A DNA stretch of 64,000 bases. It comes from Bacteroidota bacterium. Lineage in GTDB: Bacteria > Bacteroidota > Ignavibacteria > Kryptoniales > JAKASW01. Positions within the stretch are counted from its first letter, which is position 1, and each line of letters begins with the position of its first letter. The notes beneath the pieces were generated by a model. The model saw nothing but the letters and a program-made list of their open reading frames with translations, ran no database searches and was not told the origin of the DNA. The stretch covers positions 124,001-188,000 of the forward strand of contig JAKAGT010000001.1 in NCBI GenBank assembly GCA_021825585.1. The letters are read 5' to 3'. This document shows, one piece after another, positions 44,481 through 52,808 of the stretch. The translations under genes and the position numbers were made by a program.

Positions 44481-46673
44481 ATGCTTAATAAAAAACTTAT
44501 CCCGTTTTCAGCTGTTCTATGTCTTGCTTTGGCCGGCGCCGTTACGGCCCGGCCGTCCGAGCCCGCGCATGTGAACAGGAGTTTCATTTTGTCGGCCGAC
44601 AAGGTTTCTGCAAAGTACACCGCAACATATGTCGGCAACGGCAACATTGGTGTTTCTTCATCTCAGCTCGGCACGCTGCCGACACGGTCGTATGCGGCAT
44701 GGATATACGAACATCACCCGGGCGACGTGGCTCGAAATGCGTCACTCCCCGGATGGGATGCCGTGAATTTCTTCAATGGTAAGAACTGGCTGAATGATGC
44801 CAGGATATCCGGCAACGTCCTGCGCGGCTATCGACAGACCCTGGATATGTACAACGGAATCCTCGAGACGCGTTACAACTGGAACGACCGCGGGAGGATG
44901 ACCGAAATCGAATCAGGGATTTTTGTTTCCCGCCCAAATCCGAATCTCGCAGTCACGAGGTTCGAAGTGACGCCGCGTTACTCCGGCAAGGTGAAGGTTG
45001 ACTTTTCGATACATGAATGGCCCGAGCCGAAAAGGATGGAGCTCGCAAAGATAGCGGATATAAAAGTCAAGATGGTCAACGGCCTTCCCGATGTGTGGTA
45101 CCCGGGACACATGAAGGTGGAGCAGCATTCAGCAGTCAGCCGCCAGCAATCGGCGGAAGAATCGCTGGTCGCGGTGCCGGACGGTGATACTTCACGAGTG
45201 GCGATTGCGGCCGATATTTCATGGTCGGAGAACGTCGGCTCACCCGTTATCAAAACGGACACACCGGATGGTCACACCTCCGTGACTGTCACTTTCGATG
45301 CCAAAGCGGGAGAACACTACACGTTTTACAAGTATGTCGGGATCGTGTCTTCGCGAGAATCTGGCAATCCGCTGTCTCAGGCCGGGCAAGTCGCCTCAGC
45401 CGCGGCGTCTGAAGGCTATGAGAAGGCTCTGATGGATAACGAAGATGCGTGGCACAAATTGTGGGAGACAGACATAATTCTTAAGGGTGATCCACAACTC
45501 CAGAAGGTCATACACTCATCGATATTCTATCTCCTCTGCAGCTCCAGGGCGGGTAGCGATTTCGGCATACCACCGATGGGACTTTCGAGCGACGGGTATT
45601 ACGGGCACATCTTCTGGGATTCCGACACGTGGATGTTCCCGCCGCTGCTTCTGATGCATCCCGACATAGCAAGGTCGCTCGTCATGTTCAGGCACCATGC
45701 CCTCCCGGCCGCGGAGGCCAATGCAAAACTCAACGGCTACAAGGGCGCCATGTATCCGTGGGAATCCGACGAGAATGGCAACGAGGCCTGCCCTAAATTT
45801 GCGTACCAGAATGCGCTTTACGAGAACCATGTTACGGGCGACGTCGCCTTTGCACAGTGGCAGTATTTCCTCGCCACGGAAGACACCGCATGGCTGAGGA
45901 GCTATGGCTATCCGGTAATCAAGGAGACCGCCGACTTCTGGGTTAGCAGGTCCACTTACGACCCCGCTGACGGGAAGTACAACATCAATCACGTCGTTTC
46001 CGTCGACGAAGGGCTGGTCGGGGTGAACAACGATGCGTATACAAATCTGGTGGCGATCAGGAATCTCCAGATAGCGGACAAGGCGGCTTCCCTGCTCCGC
46101 GAACAGCCGAACCCGAAGTGGCGGAATGTTGCAGATAAGATTTACATCCCATACGACAGCACCAGGCACTGCTATCTTACTTATGAGAATGCGCCGCCTC
46201 AATCGCTCGGCGCGGTAGTCCCACTCCTCTATTACCCCCTGGAACTCAAGGTTGCAAACGGCGTAAAGGCGAACGATCTTGAGAACGCTCTCAGCTTTGC
46301 AAGGAAAACCGGCGGCGGAGTAATGATGGGAATTACGCTCTACCAGAACGTCGCTGCCGAGATTCAAAACAGGAAATTATTCGACGATTTCTTCCGGATG
46401 AGTTTCAAGCCTTACATAAGAGGTTCGTTCAATGTATTTTCCGAAACGCCCCAGAACATGTCCACGAACTTCCTGACCGGTGCGGGCGGTTTCATGCAGC
46501 AGGTCCTCTTCGGTTATACCGGGCTTAGAATAACCGAGAAGGGACTCGTGCAGGGGTACAAGCCGATGCTCCCGCCGGGAGTGAGCGAAGTGACAATTCG
46601 GAATATTCACTTCAGAGGAAAACTGTACGACGTCACCGTCAAGAACGGGAAGACGACGTTAGCTGTCCAATAG
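44481..46673 (+). CDS. exported glycoside hydrolase family 65 enzyme (acid-trehalase-like)
   Basis: 730 residues with a signal peptide (ending near VTARPS). N-terminal beta-sandwich, then the (alpha/alpha)6 barrel: GYYGHIFWDSDTWMFPPLL, AMYPWESDENGNEACP, HVTGDVAFAQWQYFLATED and HVVSVDEGLVGVNNDAYTN, in which E510 corresponds to the catalytic Glu of the GPDE motif. GH65 contains trehalose, kojibiose and maltose phosphorylases and the fungal acid trehalase. Export from the phosphate-poor periplasm or surface suggests a hydrolase. Residues 216-225 (SAVSRQQSAE) come from a repeat-like AGCAGTCAGC stretch. GGAGG lies eight bases before the ATG. Confidence 0.87.
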   Translation: MLNKKLIPFSAVLCLALAGAVTARPSEPAHVNRSFILSADKVSAKYTATYVGNGNIGVSSSQLGTLPTRSYAAWIYEHHPGDVARNASLPGWDAVNFFNGKNWLNDARISGNVLRGYRQTLDMYNGILETRYNWNDRGRMTEIESGIFVSRPNPNLAVTRFEVTPRYSGKVKVDFSIHEWPEPKRMELAKIADIKVKMVNGLPDVWYPGHMKVEQHSAVSRQQSAEESLVAVPDGDTSRVAIAADISWSENVGSPVIKTDTPDGHTSVTVTFDAKAGEHYTFYKYVGIVSSRESGNPLSQAGQVASAAASEGYEKALMDNEDAWHKLWETDIILKGDPQLQKVIHSSIFYLLCSSRAGSDFGIPPMGLSSDGYYGHIFWDSDTWMFPPLLLMHPDIARSLVMFRHHALPAAEANAKLNGYKGAMYPWESDENGNEACPKFAYQNALYENHVTGDVAFAQWQYFLATEDTAWLRSYGYPVIKETADFWVSRSTYDPADGKYNINHVVSVDEGLVGVNNDAYTNLVAIRNLQIADKAASLLREQPNPKWRNVADKIYIPYDSTRHCYLTYENAPPQSLGAVVPLLYYPLELKVANGVKANDLENALSFARKTGGGVMMGITLYQNVAAEIQNRKLFDDFFRMSFKPYIRGSFNVFSETPQNMSTNFLTGAGGFMQQVLFGYTGLRITEKGLVQGYKPMLPPGVSEVTIRNIHFRGKLYDVTVKNGKTTLAVQ

Positions 46674-46736
46674 CGGCGGGCATCGAAAGCGAACCGCGAG
46701 TTATCTATGCTGATGAGAAAGGAGAACTGAAAGCGG

Positions 46737-48767
46737 ATGAAACGAATTTCGAAAGTCCTCTCGGGTTTGGCAACGGGCATTTGCTTCGGCTGGTTAGTGC
46801 TGCTCACCTCGTCCCATGCCGCGCTGTGTCAGTCCGAAGGAGTGTACGGGCATACCACCGTCAGGGTGTTAGTACGTCCTACGCTCGACTCGCTGATCGC
46901 AAAGGAAGATACCGACCACGATAAAAGAATAACGATCGACGATCCGCACATTCCCGGTACGGATAAGGGCAACAGGAGATTCTGGATGGATGCCCTCGAC
47001 GGGAAAAAGTACGAGGTGGACGAGACTTACTATCTCGCCAACCTGCTCGAGGATCTGAAGCTTGCCGAGGACGAGGGGAGAGATACGCTCACGCTGACCA
47101 CTTCCGACATCTTTGAGCCGCCTGTCGAGCGCATAGCAAACTCCATAAAGAACCTGTATTGGGCCGGTCTGACCAGACGAATCGACGAAGGCGGCATCGA
47201 GAAGATATTCAAGGACGAGAAAGTCAAGACGATCGACGGGTTCAACTATGTCTACGTCCCGCACGGTGATTTCACGGGGTACGATTATTTTTCGGAAATT
47301 GCCAGCAAGCAGCCTGACTTTAAAATGAAAGTCGTGATGCTTCCTGAAAAAGTCACGCCGAAGTATGTGGAGAGTCTTAACGACAGACCCGGCATCCTGA
47401 GCCTGAAGCTTCACAGGGAACCCGGCGGCAAGATCGAAGCCGCCCCATTCGTGGTACCGGGCGGCAGATTCAACGAGATGTACGGCTGGGACAGTTACTT
47501 CATCACGCTGGGACTCCTTCAGGACGGGAAGATCGGCTTGGCGAAATCCATGGTCGACAATTTCATCTACGAGATAGACAACTACGGCAAAATCCTGAAC
47601 GCAAACAGGACTTATTATCTCACAAGGTCACAGCCGCCTTTCTTCACCTCGATGGCGCTCGCGGTGTACGACAGGCTCCCGAAGGATGTACAGAGTAAGG
47701 CATGGCTGAAGGAAGTCCTCGAAGCTGCGATCAAGCAATATACAAATTACTGGATGGGTCCCGAACACCTGACGAAGACCGGGCTCAGCAGGTACTACGA
47801 CGACGGCATCGGCCCGCCTCCTGAAGTCGAGCCGCACAGGTACGATTATCTCTATGCCGAATACGCGAAGAAATACGGCCTGACGGAGGAGAAATTCAAA
47901 AGCGAATACCTTTCCGGAAAGCTGAAAGTGCCCGCACTCGATAGATTCTTCAGGAACGACCGCGCAATGCGCGAGTCGGGAAACGATGCAAGTTACAGGC
48001 TGCAATACGACTGCACAGACCTTGTGACGGTGGACCTCAACTCTCTCCTGTATAAAGAGGAAACCAACATTGCAAATATCATATCCGATGATTTCGGAGG
48101 TGAGGTGAGGCTGAGCAACGGCAAAGTTGAAAAGAGCTCGACGTGGTATGAGAAGGCCGAGAAACGGAAGAAGCTGATGACAAAGTACATGTGGAATGCA
48201 AAGGCAGGAATGTTCTTCGATTACAACTTTGTCAAAGGGAAACAGACCGGATATGTGGCGGCAACGACATTCTATCCGCTGTGGGCAAAACTCGCCACGA
48301 AGAAGCAGGCGGATGCGTTGGTAAAGGACGCATTGCCGCTGCTCGAAATGCCGGGTGGAATTGTAGGCTCGACCGAGAAATCGCGGGGCCCGATTTCCAA
48401 GGACAGGCCGCAAACACAGTGGGATTATCCTTTCGGCTGGTCACCGCAGCAGATGCTGACATGGGTCGGATTGAAGAATTACGGCTACATGAAGCTTGCA
48501 AGAAGGTTGGCGTACAAATGGCTCTACACGCTTACCGTAAATGCTTACAACTATAACGGTACGGTCGCGGAGAAATACGATGTGGTCGACAGGTCATCCC
48601 AGGTGTTCGCCGAATATGGAAACGTTGGGACGAAGTTTTCTTACATTACCACTCAGGGCTTCGGCTGGACGAACGCATCTTACGTAGTCGGACTGACGTT
48701 TCTGACCAAGAAATTAGTGGAGGAGCTCGACAGGCTGATTCCGCCGGAATGGGTATTCGGAGAATAG
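46737..48767 (+). CDS. exported GH37 trehalase resembling fungal neutral trehalase
   Basis: 676 residues with a signal peptide. Trehalase signatures PGGRFNEMYGWDSYF (241-255) and QWDYPFGWSPQQ (561-572); catalytic Asp417 in ESGNDASYR and Glu612 in EKYDV. It is longer than E. coli TreA (about 565), and the extra parts resemble yeast Nth1 as I remember it: DTDHDKRITIDD (58-69), an EF-hand-like Ca loop, then NRRFW...YYLANLLEDL, YVPHGD, SLNDRPGIL and the insert GIGPPPEVEP...LDRFFRNDRAMRESG. It splits trehalose into two glucoses outside the cytoplasm. It follows the GH65 gene by 63 bases. Confidence 0.92.
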   Translation: MKRISKVLSGLATGICFGWLVLLTSSHAALCQSEGVYGHTTVRVLVRPTLDSLIAKEDTDHDKRITIDDPHIPGTDKGNRRFWMDALDGKKYEVDETYYLANLLEDLKLAEDEGRDTLTLTTSDIFEPPVERIANSIKNLYWAGLTRRIDEGGIEKIFKDEKVKTIDGFNYVYVPHGDFTGYDYFSEIASKQPDFKMKVVMLPEKVTPKYVESLNDRPGILSLKLHREPGGKIEAAPFVVPGGRFNEMYGWDSYFITLGLLQDGKIGLAKSMVDNFIYEIDNYGKILNANRTYYLTRSQPPFFTSMALAVYDRLPKDVQSKAWLKEVLEAAIKQYTNYWMGPEHLTKTGLSRYYDDGIGPPPEVEPHRYDYLYAEYAKKYGLTEEKFKSEYLSGKLKVPALDRFFRNDRAMRESGNDASYRLQYDCTDLVTVDLNSLLYKEETNIANIISDDFGGEVRLSNGKVEKSSTWYEKAEKRKKLMTKYMWNAKAGMFFDYNFVKGKQTGYVAATTFYPLWAKLATKKQADALVKDALPLLEMPGGIVGSTEKSRGPISKDRPQTQWDYPFGWSPQQMLTWVGLKNYGYMKLARRLAYKWLYTLTVNAYNYNGTVAEKYDVVDRSSQVFAEYGNVGTKFSYITTQGFGWTNASYVVGLTFLTKKLVEELDRLIPPEWVFGE

Positions 48768-48866
48768 CCTTCGTGCAGTTTGACCGACGGAAGCCAAATT
48801 CATCAACGGTTTGCTTCACTGCAGGAGCAGGAGTTAACTTTATTTGGCTAGTTTGAGGAGACGGTA

Positions 48867-49142
48867 ATGCTATCTACAGCCGAATGCATCAAGAGAGCGA
48901 TTGACATTTCAAAACGCTATGGCGTTTCAAGGCTCGTGCTCTTCGGGAGTGCACTGGAAAACCCGGAGACAGCGAGAGATTTGGACCTGGCTTGCGAAGG
49001 GGTAAATGACTGGCACTTCTTTAAGCTCGCCGCAGAATTAGAAGAAGAGCTGAATGTGCCGGTTGACCTGGTTCCACTGGAGGACTCCGATTTCGGAAGG
49101 CATGTTAGAAAAATCGGCAAAGTGTTGTATGAGCAAGCCTGA
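48867..49142 (+). CDS. MNT-type nucleotidyltransferase antitoxin (MntA-like)
   Basis: 91 residues: minimal nucleotidyltransferase with VLFGSALENPETARDLDLA (GSx9DxD) and the third acidic residue in VPVDLVPLED. In HEPN/MNT (type VII) modules this protein adds AMP to a tyrosine of the HEPN toxin. It overlaps the following HEPN gene by 14 bases, the usual arrangement. GAGGAGACGG precedes the ATG. Confidence 0.85.
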   Translation: MLSTAECIKRAIDISKRYGVSRLVLFGSALENPETARDLDLACEGVNDWHFFKLAAELEEELNVPVDLVPLEDSDFGRHVRKIGKVLYEQA

Positions 49143-49596
49143 TATTTTAGAGGAGATAAGAATTGAATTGAAGAGCCTCAGAATTATCGTCGATGAGCTC
49201 CATTCACTATCAGAGGAACATACAGACTCCGAACCCTCTCTGAGAGAAAAGACAGCCGCCGGGAGTTTTCTTGCTCAATTCTATAATGGCGTAGAGAATA
49301 TTCTCAAGAGAATCTCCCGATTGAGGGATGTTGAACTGCCCACTGGTGGTATGTCGCACGTGGAGCTATTCAAGAAATTCTGTGAACCTCTTTTTAAAAA
49401 CCTTTCTCTGGTTTTTGACGGCAAATTAGAAGATGAGTTTGGAAATTACAGAAGATTCCGGCATATCGTCTATCACGGATATGGTTTCCAGTTGAAATGG
49501 GAGATGATGAAATTCGGAGTCGAACAAATCGGTACGGTCTTCGAGCAGTTTTCGAAGAGAGTAAGTGAGTTCATCGATGAGGAAGCGAACCCGTGA
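49129..49596 (+). CDS. HEPN-domain toxin (HepT-like)
   Basis: 155 residues from the ATG at 49129; the open frame extends upstream, but only through sequence of the MNT gene. All-helical. The motif RHIVYHGY is exactly R-x4-H-x-Y, the HepT ribonuclease motif whose Tyr is AMPylated by MntA. Length is slightly above usual HepT (about 140). The pair probably acts as a toxin-antitoxin or anti-phage module. Confidence 0.83.
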   Translation: MSKPDILEEIRIELKSLRIIVDELHSLSEEHTDSEPSLREKTAAGSFLAQFYNGVENILKRISRLRDVELPTGGMSHVELFKKFCEPLFKNLSLVFDGKLEDEFGNYRRFRHIVYHGYGFQLKWEMMKFGVEQIGTVFEQFSKRVSEFIDEEANP

Positions 49597-49937
49597 GAGT
49601 ACGTCACAACATCGACGAATCCTCGCAGCCGCTTACTGAAATATCTCAGGAAGTTCGCAAAGTTGCCATTTCAGCACGGCGACCCGTTCGCTAAGGAGCT
49701 TCAGGTTGCGGCTCTTTGCTCGGCCGCCCGCGGTAGATAAGTAGAGAACTTCGAGGCGGGCTTGTAGAACAGCCCGCTGACTGTCGCATCTTCTATTGTC
49801 AGCGTCACAGTGGTCGGTACAATTATGTACCAAGCCTCATTGCCCCCGTAAATTCCATATACCCGGAACATTCCGTTGAACACCGGTTTGGATGACAAAT
49901 ATATATCGCAACTTTAAACCGTCGGAGGTTAATTCGT
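49597..49937. other. intergenic region between the HEPN gene and the NmrA remnant
   Basis: 341 bases. A minus-strand open frame (49701-49898) has a plausible protein-like composition (FRVYGIYGGNEAWYIIVP) but no start signal and no family I recognise. It may be the tail of a lost gene. GGAGG at 49924-49928 is the ribosome site of the next gene. Confidence 0.5.
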
Positions 49938-50216
49938 ATGTCGGAATCTGTAAGTGTCCTAGTTGCCGGTGCCACCGGCGAGGAGACAGCCGTCACCCTT
50001 TCGAAAGCCATGGGAAAACCGATTCGGTACGAAGGTTTTCCCGCGGAAAACCTGAGGGCACAAAATCCGGATTTGGCGGTAATGATGGAATGGCAGGCAA
50101 AGAACAATTACACTGCCGACATTGGAGCGCTTCGTCGTGATTTCCCGGAAGTCGGATGGCGCACGTTGGAAGGGTGGGCACGGGAAGTGGACTGGAAAAC
50201 GCTGTTAGGTTCGTGA
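49938..50216 (+). pseudogene. miniature NmrA-like NAD(P)-binding protein with its middle deleted
   Basis: 92 residues in one open frame. The first 14 (MSESVSVLVAGATG) are the opening strand and glycine motif of an NmrA-like Rossmann protein. From EETAVTLSKAMGKPIRYEGFP on, the sequence is the C-terminal part of the same family (RAQNPDLAVMMEWQAKNNYTADI, ALRRDFPEVGWRTLEGWARE). About 180-200 residues normally between them are missing, and the junction keeps the frame. The ribosome site (GGAGG, nine bases before ATG) is intact. It cannot bind dinucleotide as usual; a decayed gene is most likely. Confidence 0.75.
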
Positions 50217-50324
50217 AAAATCGATAGCATCGAGAAACGGGGACAGCGCGAGCTTGGGATTCATTCGCGCATTACAATCAAGTCCGGGGTGGCGATACGC
50301 TTCTTGCAATCTCAAGTCGGACAA

Positions 50325-50921
50325 CTAGTCGGCAACTTCCTTCAAGAGAATCTGTTCGTATGTTTCCAGGCTGTGGCTCTTAAGGCTGTCATCAAATTCT
50401 TTCAACCATTTACGAATGTAGTCCGCATCGTGTCGCTTGTTCTTCCGCATTATTGATCGCACATCTTCGATATCCCTTGGCCTGCCGGAAAATATTTTGT
50501 GAATTATGATATCCTCCGGGGTGGCGAAGGCAACATCAACTTCATCGAGTCTTATCTTACGCGCATGTTCTATCGCCTGCCTTTCATACTGCGTGAAGGA
50601 GAAAACAAAATCTATCCGAATCCCTGTCTGTGAGTCCTTTACAGGAAGCACAGAAGTCTTTTTCACAAAGTCCTGCGGCTTTTCCGTCAACATAGCCAAG
50701 TGGAGCTTGTTTACGACTGGGATTAGAGATGCCAAACCGTCTGCGTCAAGCGCAAGCGTTACGTCAATATCCTTGGTCAACCGCGGCTCCCCGTAAATGA
50801 GGACAGCCTGTCCGCCGATGATCATATACTGAATCGACGACTCATCCAGCGCGGATGCTAATTGCTCAAGAAGTTTCGTGAACTTTGTTGAGTATTCTTG
50901 CGAGCCTGATGTCATCCTCAA
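50325..50921 (-). CDS. nucleotidyltransferase of the DUF6036/AbiEii-like type
   Basis: 198 residues. IQYMIIGGQAVLIYGEPRLTKDIDVTL holds GG-x(n)-D-x-D of a nucleotidyltransferase, RIDFVFSFTQYE the third acidic residue, then FATPEDIIIHKIFSGRPRDIEDVRSIM, which is typical of AbiEii-like proteins. Its start overlaps the upstream 69-residue gene by 56 bases, so the true start may be slightly later. Probably half of a toxin-antitoxin-like pair with that small gene. Confidence 0.8.
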   Translation of the reverse strand: MRMTSGSQEYSTKFTKLLEQLASALDESSIQYMIIGGQAVLIYGEPRLTKDIDVTLALDADGLASLIPVVNKLHLAMLTEKPQDFVKKTSVLPVKDSQTGIRIDFVFSFTQYERQAIEHARKIRLDEVDVAFATPEDIIIHKIFSGRPRDIEDVRSIMRKNKRHDADYIRKWLKEFDDSLKSHSLETYEQILLKEVAD

Positions 50922-51075
50922 TACCCTCTAATGGATCTTTAAGCGGAAAAATTCCAAGAATCCTCGCTTCCTCATACATCGCTTCATATAACCTGAAGTT
51001 CTCAGCAACGTTCACCGGGGTGTTTCTCTCCAGTTCCCGCTCGAACTCCTCCCAGTATTCTCTGTCCTTTATCAT
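50866..51075 (-). CDS. small acidic protein paired with the nucleotidyltransferase
   Basis: 69 residues, charged and helical: MIKDREYWEEFERELERNTP, NFRLYEAMYEEARILGIFP, DDIRLARILNKVHET. I do not recognise a named family. Small genes of this kind commonly precede DUF6036-type nucleotidyltransferases with overlap, as here, so it is probably the partner (antitoxin or regulator). A promoter should lie in 51076-51120. Confidence 0.65.
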   Translation of the reverse strand: MIKDREYWEEFERELERNTPVNVAENFRLYEAMYEEARILGIFPLKDPLEGIEDDIRLARILNKVHETS

Positions 51076-51111
51076 TTCAGTACAACTTAAAACAATTCAT
51101 CAAGAGTTCTA

Positions 51112-51238
51112 AACGCTATCCCGTGCTATCCTGTCTCCCGTATCCAGCTTCCCGTCTCCGTTCTCCGTTTCCTGTCCACGTCCTACCGACCTTCCACTCC
51201 CTCCCTCTCACCTCTTGCCTCTGGCTTCCTGCTTCCAG
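51112..51238. repeat. polypyrimidine intergenic tract
   Basis: About 125 bases made almost only of C and T on the plus strand, with degenerate units such as CCCGTCTCC, CCGTTCTCC and CTTCCTGCTTCC. It sits right after the stop of the aldehyde dehydrogenase gene. Such tracts may form unusual structures in DNA or slip during replication. Confidence 0.7.
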
Positions 51239-51239
51239 C

Positions 51240-52739
51240 TCATCTCGGTACCACCGTATCATACCACGCCCGTTTCTGCCGGGGAACACCGTCGTCGATA
51301 TGGATATGCTTCATTTCCATGTACTCCTCGACGCCTGTCCGACCGAACTCCCTTCCGATTCCGCTCTGCTTGTAGCCGCCGAACGGCGCCCGTTCATTGA
51401 GCAGGTGCCATTCGTTTATCCATACTGTGCCAGCCTTCAGACTGTTCGCGATCCATTTCGCGCGCCGCAGATCCCTGCTCCACACACCAGCGGCAAGTCC
51501 GTAGACGGTATCGTTGGCAAGCGATACGGCTTCGTCATCGGTGGAAAACTTGCTCACTACAAGAACCGGCCCAAATATTTCTTCCTGGGCAATCTTCGAA
51601 CGGTTGTTCACATCGACGAAGATGGTCGGCTCGACGAAGTTACCCTTCGATAGTTCACCCGATCTCGCCACGCCTCCGCCGAGTACCATCTTGAATCCGT
51701 CCTTCCTGCCGCTTTCGATATACCCTGCAACCCTTTCCACCTGCTTCCTGGAAATCAGTGGACCGATATCCGTTGAAGGCTCCATCGGATTGCCTGCTTT
51801 CATTCGCTTCGCTCTTTCCACAAGCGTCCTTACGAAATCATCATATATACTCTCGTGAACGAGGAGTCTCGTGGCGGCTTCGCAGCACTGGCCCGAATGG
51901 TAAAACATCCCGTAAAGGCTCCCGTCAACTGCGACATCCATGTCGGCATCGTCCAGCACGATGTTTGCAGATTTTCCACCGCATTCGAGCGTGAGCCTCT
52001 TCAGGTCGTTTGCGGCAATCTGCATTATCTTCTTCCCTACCGCGGTTGAGCCGGTAAAAGCAATCTTGTCGACGTCCGGATGCCTGACCAGCGTTTCGCC
52101 GGCATCCTGCCCGTAACCGGGAAGGATATTAACGACCCCTGGAGGCAGATCAACCTCGTCGATAATGCCTGCAAGCTCCATGGCAGTTACCGGGGTAAGC
52201 TCAGACGGTTTTAGAACCACCGTGCATCCGGCCGCGAGTGCAGGTCCAAGCTTCCACGCAGCCATCTTCAACGGAAAATTCCACGGGATGATAGCGCCCA
52301 CAACTCCGACAGGCTCGTATCTTAAAATGTTCCTTGCAAAACCGGGTTTCGAAATCTCCGACATCTCACGCTCGTTCACGGCTGCGGCCAATTTTGAGAA
52401 GACATTGAAAGCTCTGGCGCTTAACGCCACGTCATCCTTCGCCTTCCTGATCGTCGATCCGGAATCGAGGACTTCAAGCTCCACCAACTCTGCAGACTTC
52501 TCGTTTATCTTCTCGCCGATCTTCTTCAAATAGCTGGCCTGCACTTCTCCCGACAAATCGCTCCATACACCCGAATCAAACGCCCTTCGCGCCGCAGATA
52601 CGGCGGAATCGATATCGTCCGGCGAGGCGACTTCAAATTTTCCGACAACCGAACCGTCAAAGGGATTCAGGGTGCTCTCGACACGTCCTTTCCTGGAGGC
52701 AACGAACTTCCCATCTATGTAGAGCTTGTATTCTCGCAT
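51240..52739 (-). CDS. aldehyde dehydrogenase (betaine-aldehyde/aromatic type)
   Basis: 499 residues, NAD(P)-dependent. [16 protein letters not shown]-type segment reads [33 protein letters not shown], then [11 protein letters not shown], catalytic Glu in [16 protein letters not shown] and catalytic Cys in [21 protein letters not shown] and the ending [18 protein letters not shown] are canonical. It oxidises an aldehyde to its acid. It is the last gene of the catabolic cluster, 69 bases after the membrane protein. Exact substrate unknown. Confidence 0.93.
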   Translation of the reverse strand: MREYKLYIDGKFVASRKGRVESTLNPFDGSVVGKFEVASPDDIDSAVSAARRAFDSGVWSDLSGEVQASYLKKIGEKINEKSAELVELEVLDSGSTIRKAKDDVALSARAFNVFSKLAAAVNEREMSEISKPGFARNILRYEPVGVVGAIIPWNFPLKMAAWKLGPALAAGCTVVLKPSELTPVTAMELAGIIDEVDLPPGVVNILPGYGQDAGETLVRHPDVDKIAFTGSTAVGKKIMQIAANDLKRLTLECGGKSANIVLDDADMDVAVDGSLYGMFYHSGQCCEAATRLLVHESIYDDFVRTLVERAKRMKAGNPMEPSTDIGPLISRKQVERVAGYIESGRKDGFKMVLGGGVARSGELSKGNFVEPTIFVDVNNRSKIAQEEIFGPVLVVSKFSTDDEAVSLANDTVYGLAAGVWSRDLRRAKWIANSLKAGTVWINEWHLLNERAPFGGYKQSGIGREFGRTGVEEYMEMKHIHIDDGVPRQKRAWYDTVVPR

Positions 52740-52808
52740 ATATTCCTCCCAGCTTTAGGTTCGAAACATAACCGGTGAACGACCGCTTGCCGGCGCGGAG
52801 GCAAAGCT

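Noticed and set aside
45516-46367. 283-residue minus-strand frame opposite GH65
   Set aside because: Antisense shadow; the plus strand carries all GH65 catalytic motifs.
49701-49898. 65-residue minus-strand frame before the NmrA remnant
   Set aside because: Protein-like composition, but only a TTG start, no ribosome site and no known family; kept as part of the intergenic description.
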